33,467 nt of DNA, taken from positions 1-33,467 of the forward strand of contig JAAENP010000505.1 of assembly GCA_024224155.1 (NCBI GenBank), given 5' to 3'. The stretch is from a bacterium. GTDB lineage: Bacteria; Acidobacteriota; Thermoanaerobaculia; Multivoradales; JAHEKO01. The translations under genes were made by a program, and so were the position numbers. The notes under the pieces are model-generated. The model ran no database searches. It worked only from the letters and a program-made list of their open reading frames with translations, and had not been told where the DNA came from. This document shows positions 30,791-33,467 of the stretch, piece by piece. Position 1 is the stretch's first letter. Every line of letters begins with the position of its first letter.

Positions 30791-31000
30791 GTTTGATCCC
30801 TCCAGTGAAAAACGGTTTTGAGCTTCAACGCCGCTATCGGCTGTCTTTACCTACTACCAAGATCGAAGCTCGCTGCGGATTGTTACAGGACGAAATCGCC
30901 GAGTCAGTGGAGAATTCCACCGGGAATCCGACCCAGAGATTACTAATAAGTTTTACCCCGCTCGACCGGCCGCCCGAATCGAGGCGGCAACCTCACTTCC
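30791..31000. other. Intergenic region between fibre genes
   Basis: 210 bases with no gene. GCCGCC (30969-30974) pairs with GGCGGC (30983-30988), a possible 3' hairpin 13 nt beyond the 31001 gene stop, without an immediate U-tract. The stretch 30835-30960 is clearly richer in A and T than its surroundings, as expected of a promoter region for the gene starting at 30790. I cannot identify a convincing -35/-10 pair. Confidence 0.4.
30798..30803 (-). promoter_or_regulatory. Canonical ribosome-binding site for the S74 fibre gene
   Basis: GGAGGG on the minus strand, 7 nt before ATG 30790; it fixes the start at the residue that begins a clean signal peptide. Confidence 0.75.
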
Positions 31001-32167
31001 TCACTCGATCGAAGCCCCCTCCAGGGCCTCGAGACGGACGCTGAGCGTCTCGATGTGCCGACGCTGGCCGTCGATGACCTTCTGCTGATCGATCGTGTAC
31101 AGAACCAGCTCCTCGACTTTCTCCAGAATCCTCAGCTGCATCTCGGTCATATTGAGCTTGCCCGCCCGGGTGACGTCGCTCTGGGACGGCACGTTCGGCA
31201 GGTGCTTCTCGGTCCGAACGAACTCCTCCAGCTCGGCCAGCGTCAGCATCTCGTAGTCCGGCTCGAAGACGTAGTCCGGCAGCGTGTCGGCGCCGTTGTT
31301 CGCCGCCACCGTCCCGAAGAACGTCACGTCGCCGCTGCTCTCCAAGACCATCTCGGCGTGGCCGGTGCCGCTGCGGGTAAGCACGATCTTGTCGGCGCTG
31401 TTCTGGGTAGCCATTCTCCAGAACAAGCCGGCCGAGTCGTCGTTCAGCGTGAACTGAACGTCGTGGTTGTTCGCGAGCCTCATGAGGTCGGCGGCCGCGC
31501 CCGTCGTCCGCCTGACGTGGAAAGCGGCGGCCGGACTGTTGGTCCCGACCCCGACGTCGCTGCTGCCAGCGATAACCAGGCTGTTGTCGTTGGCGCCGGG
31601 CAGGATCTTGAACGGCAGCTTGGAGCCGCCGGTAACGTCGCGAACGAAGAAGTTGGTCTCGTTGCCGGCCACGTCCCAGGTCTGGGGCGTGAAACCCGAA
31701 GAGCCGTCCTGCTCGAGACGCAGAGTCGGGGAGTCCCCGTCGACGACGTGGACCTCGACCACCGGGTTGCCGGTGTTGACACCGATGCCGGTCGCATCGA
31801 CCACGAGCCCGTTCGACCTCGACCCTTGGAAGATCCGAAAGACGTTGCGTCCCGCGGTGGAGTCCTCGATCGTGAAGTGCTCGGCCCCGCCGTTCGACGA
31901 ATCGTTGACGATGATCCGCCAGTCGTTCTTCGGGAAGCTCGCCGAGCTCGAGGTGTCGTTGAAATGAATCCGCAGGTTGTTCTCCTGCAAGCGGATCGTG
32001 TCGAAACCAAAGCTCGGGCCACTCGGGCAGTCGATACCCACACACAGGCTGCCTATGATCGAGCCGCTGGTGTTGTGGAATATGACTGCTGATGCAGGGC
32101 CCGCCACGGTCAGGGCCAACCCTGCCACGGCAATCGCGGTGTAGACGGCCGCTTTCTTGATTCTCAT
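31001..32167 (-). CDS. Secreted tail-fibre-type repeat protein with C-terminal KHLPNVPS domain and coiled coil
   Basis: 388 residues from ATG 32167, a start set by an AGGAGGAG site 7 nt upstream and by the signal peptide that follows (MRIKKAAVYTAIAVAG...GPASA, cut near 28/29). The mature part is strand-rich and holds at least two copies of the fibre module: TGIGVNTGNPVVEVHV and SDVGVGTNSPAAAFHV, separated by about 80 residues. The C-terminus (YVFEPDYEMLTLAELEEF, EKHLPNVPSQSDV, then LRILEKVEELVLYTIDQQK) is a domain common at the end of secreted fibre-like proteins in many phyla, ending in a coiled coil that probably trimerises it. Two cysteines occur early in CVGIDC. It is 25 nt after the secreted protein gene at 32193. 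Function outside the cell unknown. Confidence 0.85.
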   Translation of the reverse strand: MRIKKAAVYTAIAVAGLALTVAGPASAVIFHNTSGSIIGSLCVGIDCPSGPSFGFDTIRLQENNLRIHFNDTSSSASFPKNDWRIIVNDSSNGGAEHFTIEDSTAGRNVFRIFQGSRSNGLVVDATGIGVNTGNPVVEVHVVDGDSPTLRLEQDGSSGFTPQTWDVAGNETNFFVRDVTGGSKLPFKILPGANDNSLVIAGSSDVGVGTNSPAAAFHVRRTTGAAADLMRLANNHDVQFTLNDDSAGLFWRMATQNSADKIVLTRSGTGHAEMVLESSGDVTFFGTVAANNGADTLPDYVFEPDYEMLTLAELEEFVRTEKHLPNVPSQSDVTRAGKLNMTEMQLRILEKVEELVLYTIDQQKVIDGQRRHIETLSVRLEALEGASIE

Positions 32168-32174
32168 CGCTGTG

Positions 32175-32182
32175 CTCCTCCT
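32175..32182 (-). promoter_or_regulatory. Ribosome-binding site fixing the start of the 31001-32167 gene
   Basis: AGGAGGAG on the minus strand, 7 nt before ATG 32167. The frame is open upstream to 32308 within the neighbouring gene, but only this ATG gives both the site and a signal peptide. Confidence 0.78.
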
Positions 32183-32192
32183 GGGAATTCGA

Positions 32193-32762
32193 TCACTCGC
32201 TACCGTCCACGGCGGCATCGTCGGCATCGTAATAGTGGTCCGCGGCTTGCGCCGCAGCCTCGGCTTCGGTGTAGGAAACGGAGCGAGGACCGCCCGTCGC
32301 GGCAGCATCGGGCTCCACCAGCTTTGAATCCACCATCCTGCCGTTCAGTATCGAAAACGAACCGGACTGCCGCCGTCCAGCGGGGGCCGGCATCTGGTGG
32401 GTCGCCCTGCCGTTTGCGGGCGCGCCCTGGGCGACCGCGCTCGCGGCCGGGAGCCTCGGGTTTTCAACCAGCTCCCAGGTGTAGAGGCCGTCGGGCAGCA
32501 TGAAGCCGCCCCGGTCCACCGGAGCGAACGAGGGCGTCTGACCGACGGCGAAGCTCTGTTGCCAACGATAGCCGTTGCCGACGACCGTGAGGGCCAAGGC
32601 GTCGCCGCTCGAAGGCCTGAATGCGATCTCTCCGCCCCGCACCTCCATCGCCGCCAGGTCCGCTCCGGGCGCGGCCCGAGCGCCTAGGGCCAGCACTACG
32701 ACCAATGACAGCAACACCAGCGGTGCGAGCCGGGCCGTCCCCGTAATACATCTTCCCTTCAT
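32193..32762 (-). CDS. Secreted protein of unknown function
   Basis: 189 residues from ATG 32762, which has GGAGG 8 nt upstream; a longer reading to 32819 adds 19 residues before the signal sequence and is less likely. Residues 1-33 form a signal peptide or anchor (RLAPLVLLSLVVVLALGARA). The next 80 or so residues look like a small beta-sandwich (GGEIAFRP, ALALTVVGNGYRW, GGFMLPDGLYTWELV). The rest is low-complexity, Ala/Pro-rich, ending with an acidic tail (DHYYDADDAAVD). I do not recognise a family. It lies 25 nt upstream of the fibre gene at 31001-32167, so the two are probably co-transcribed and may act together, for example as chaperone, anchor or minor subunit. That role is a guess. Confidence 0.75.
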   Translation of the reverse strand: MKGRCITGTARLAPLVLLSLVVVLALGARAAPGADLAAMEVRGGEIAFRPSSGDALALTVVGNGYRWQQSFAVGQTPSFAPVDRGGFMLPDGLYTWELVENPRLPAASAVAQGAPANGRATHQMPAPAGRRQSGSFSILNGRMVDSKLVEPDAAATGGPRSVSYTEAEAAAQAADHYYDADDAAVDGSE

Positions 32763-32770
32763 TGTCCGAA

Positions 32771-32775
32771 CCTCC
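32771..32775 (-). promoter_or_regulatory. Ribosome-binding site, with -10 candidate further upstream
   Basis: GGAGG on the minus strand, 8 nt before ATG 32762. A TATACT hexamer (minus strand, 32807-32802) matches the -10 consensus in five of six positions about 40 nt before the ATG. The -35 region (around 32825-32830) is poor. Confidence 0.55.
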
Positions 32776-32827
32776 GTTCGTTTCTTGCCTAGGGTGGGCG
32801 GAGTATAACGGCCCGTCACCGATCAGG

Positions 32828-32968
32828 CTACTCCCGTGGCTCCAATGCCTCGGGCCTGGCTGTGACCCCGCAGAGAATCCCCCTCTGGTCGCCGACCAGC
32901 CGGCGCTGGGCATCGGTCGTCGTCCGCTGCTGGTCGATGACCCTCTGCTGGTCGTCGATCGTCCGTGA
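32828..32968 (-). pseudogene. Relic of a fibre-gene C-terminal coiled coil
   Basis: Reading the minus strand from 32968 to the TAG at 32830-32828 gives TIDDQQRVIDQQR followed by a Gln/Arg-rich run. The intact protein at 31001-32167 has TIDQQKVIDGQRR at the start of its closing coil: the same residues in ten of twelve aligned positions with one extra Asp. Immediately upstream the frame is closed by TGA (32971-32969), and the preceding ELLIT-like codons are in another frame, as expected after a frameshift. No start or ribosome site exists. I interpret it as the 3' remnant of another fibre gene; a chance match in repetitive coil-coding DNA is the alternative. Confidence 0.5.
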
Positions 32969-33110
32969 TCAAAAGCTCCCCCCGGGGACACAGCTCCCAG
33001 AGGAGAGAGCCCGAGAGCCATTCGGCCGGGGCTCTTCCTCCTCAACGCCGCGGCTACGAGATTCGCCGAGGCCGTCGCCGGTCGAACCCATGGAAGGTCC
33101 GGTTGCGCAA

Positions 33111-33141
33111 CAAGAAAAGGGGCAGCCGAGTGGCCGCCCCC
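33111..33141 (-). terminator. Intrinsic (rho-independent) terminator of the 33173 fibre gene
   Basis: GGGGCAGCC (33119-33127) pairs with GGCCGCCCC (33132-33140) with one A-C mismatch and a 4-nt loop. On the minus strand the stem is followed by TTTTCTTGTT, a proper U-rich tract. It begins 32 nt after the stop of the gene at 33173. Confidence 0.85.
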
Positions 33142-33172
33142 TATGATTGCCTGGTCTTCTCGCCGGGCTAGC

Positions 33173-33467
33173 TCAAGGGCAAGTCCCGGTGGCACAGTTT
33201 AGGACACCGTTCAAGATCGTGCACGCGCTCGTTCCCGCGTCGTCCGAGTCTCGGAGCTCGATGCAGGGACCCGAACCGCCATTGTCGGTCACCTTGAGCT
33301 CGGCATTGCCCGTACCTTGCTTGGTGATCACAAACGACGAGTCAGAGCTCTGGTGCTGGAACCTCCAGAAGACTCCGGCCGAGGAATCGGTCAGATTGAT
33401 GAACGTATCGCCGCTGTTCTCGACGTCCACGGTGGCAGCCGGGCTGGTTGTCCCGATGCCAACGTCG
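33173..33467 (-). CDS. Fibre-type repeat protein, C-terminal part, 5' end outside window
   Basis: The frame is open to the window edge; 97 C-terminal residues are visible, so the start is not in the window. It begins DVGIGTTSPAATVDV, the same module as SDVGVGTNSPAAAFHV in the 31001-32167 protein, and the similarity continues: DSSAGVFWRFQHQSSD versus DDSAGLFWRMATQNSAD, and GTGNAELKV versus GTGHAEMVL. The two genes are therefore paralogues. This one lacks the KHLP/coiled-coil ending and instead closes with a short cysteine-containing tail (CIEL, ACTIL, NCATGTCP; four Cys), suggesting disulfides outside the cytoplasm. Terminator follows at 33141-33111. Confidence 0.8.
   Translation of the reverse strand, partial: DVGIGTTSPAATVDVENSGDTFINLTDSSAGVFWRFQHQSSDSSFVITKQGTGNAELKVTDNGGSGPCIELRDSDDAGTSACTILNGVLNCATGTCP

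Larger units (their letters stand above)
32763..33172. other. 410-base gap holding a relic, a terminator and a possible promoter
   Basis: From right to left on the minus strand: a clear intrinsic terminator (33141-33111) for the fibre gene ending at 33173; about 140 bases with no recognisable content except a 6-bp hairpin AGAGCC/GGCTCT near 33020-33045; a decayed fibre-gene fragment (32968-32828); the -10-like TATACT (32807-32802); and the GGAGG site of the next gene. No intact gene is supported here, although a long frame on the minus strand stays open. Confidence 0.6.

Noticed and set aside
31055-32092. 345-codon open frame antisense to the fibre gene
   Set aside because: The opposite strand has the signal peptide, ribosome site and fibre repeats; this frame has none.
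32464-33195. 243-codon minus-strand frame covering the 410-base gap
   Set aside because: It crosses a clear terminator and overlaps the signal peptide and ribosome site of the 32762 gene; composition is Gly/Ser/Arg-rich with no domain.
30080-33467. Prophage remnant as explanation for tail-fibre-like genes
   Set aside because: Signal peptides on two fibre proteins and on the interleaved secreted protein, and the absence of any other phage gene, argue for host-secreted proteins; it cannot be fully excluded because the window ends here.
1-33467. CRISPR arrays, tRNA or rRNA genes, insertion sequences
   Set aside because: No regularly spaced direct repeats, no cloverleaf or rRNA-like segments and no transposase-like protein were found by reading both strands.

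Overview
The window (33.5 kb, G+C-rich, third codon positions mostly G or C, many GTG/TTG starts) is most of a surface-polysaccharide biosynthesis locus, followed by a group of secreted fibre-like genes. It holds nucleotide-sugar enzymes, phosphoglycosyltransferases, glycosyltransferases, a Wzx-type flippase, O-antigen ligase/polymerase-type membrane proteins and a Wzz-type chain-length protein. This indicates a Gram-negative (diderm) bacterium. The high G+C and the S74-type fibre proteins with signal peptides recall Acidobacteriota-type environmental genomes, but that placement is a weak inference. I see no rRNA, tRNA, CRISPR array, transposase or integrase.

The genes lie in eight alternating strand blocks. 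Block 1 (+, 1-1334): a truncated sugar epimerase and a small initiating sugar-phosphate transferase. Block 2 (-, 1354-5299): two DegT-type sugar aminotransferases around a GT4 glycosyltransferase. Block 3 (+, 5362-10447): sulfotransferase, methyltransferase, WbqC-like protein, second sulfotransferase, SGNH-type protein, and a 53-residue membrane protein resembling DUF5989. Block 4 (-, 10452-13651): third sulfotransferase, GT2 glycosyltransferase and a second SGNH-type protein. Block 5 (+, 13843-18096): a WecE-like transaminase, an LPG-synthase-TM family membrane protein and an unrecognised 685-residue membrane protein. Block 6 (-, 18121-21268): reductase, 4,6-dehydratase and 2-epimerase, a set matching the UDP-2-acetamido-2,6-dideoxy-L-hexose pathway (L-RhaNAc/L-QuiNAc type). 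Block 7 (+, 21376-28517): a WecA/MraY-type transferase, three O-antigen ligase/Wzy-type proteins and a Wzx flippase. Block 8 (-, 28486 to the window end): a Wzz-type protein, then secreted fibre-like proteins.

Inferred working model: nucleotide sugars, including a 4-amino-6-deoxy sugar and an N-acetylated 6-deoxy-L-hexose, are built onto undecaprenyl phosphate. Assembly is started by one or both of two unrelated phosphoglycosyltransferases (678-1334 and 21376-22572). Wzx flips the units, and one or more ligase/Wzy proteins with Wzz polymerise or transfer them. Sulfotransferases, SGNH proteins and a methyltransferase decorate the glycan. Two initiating enzymes and three ligase/Wzy proteins suggest more than one glycan, or separate polymerase and ligase roles.

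The last 3.5 kb encodes at least three related secreted proteins with the repeat module seen in phage tail-fibre-like proteins (VGxGTxSPAA... type), one ending in a peptidase-S74 intramolecular chaperone, plus an unknown secreted protein and a decayed fragment of a fibre gene. Three of these genes have canonical Shine-Dalgarno sites, unlike most polysaccharide genes here. This fibre group is the part most likely to be poorly described.
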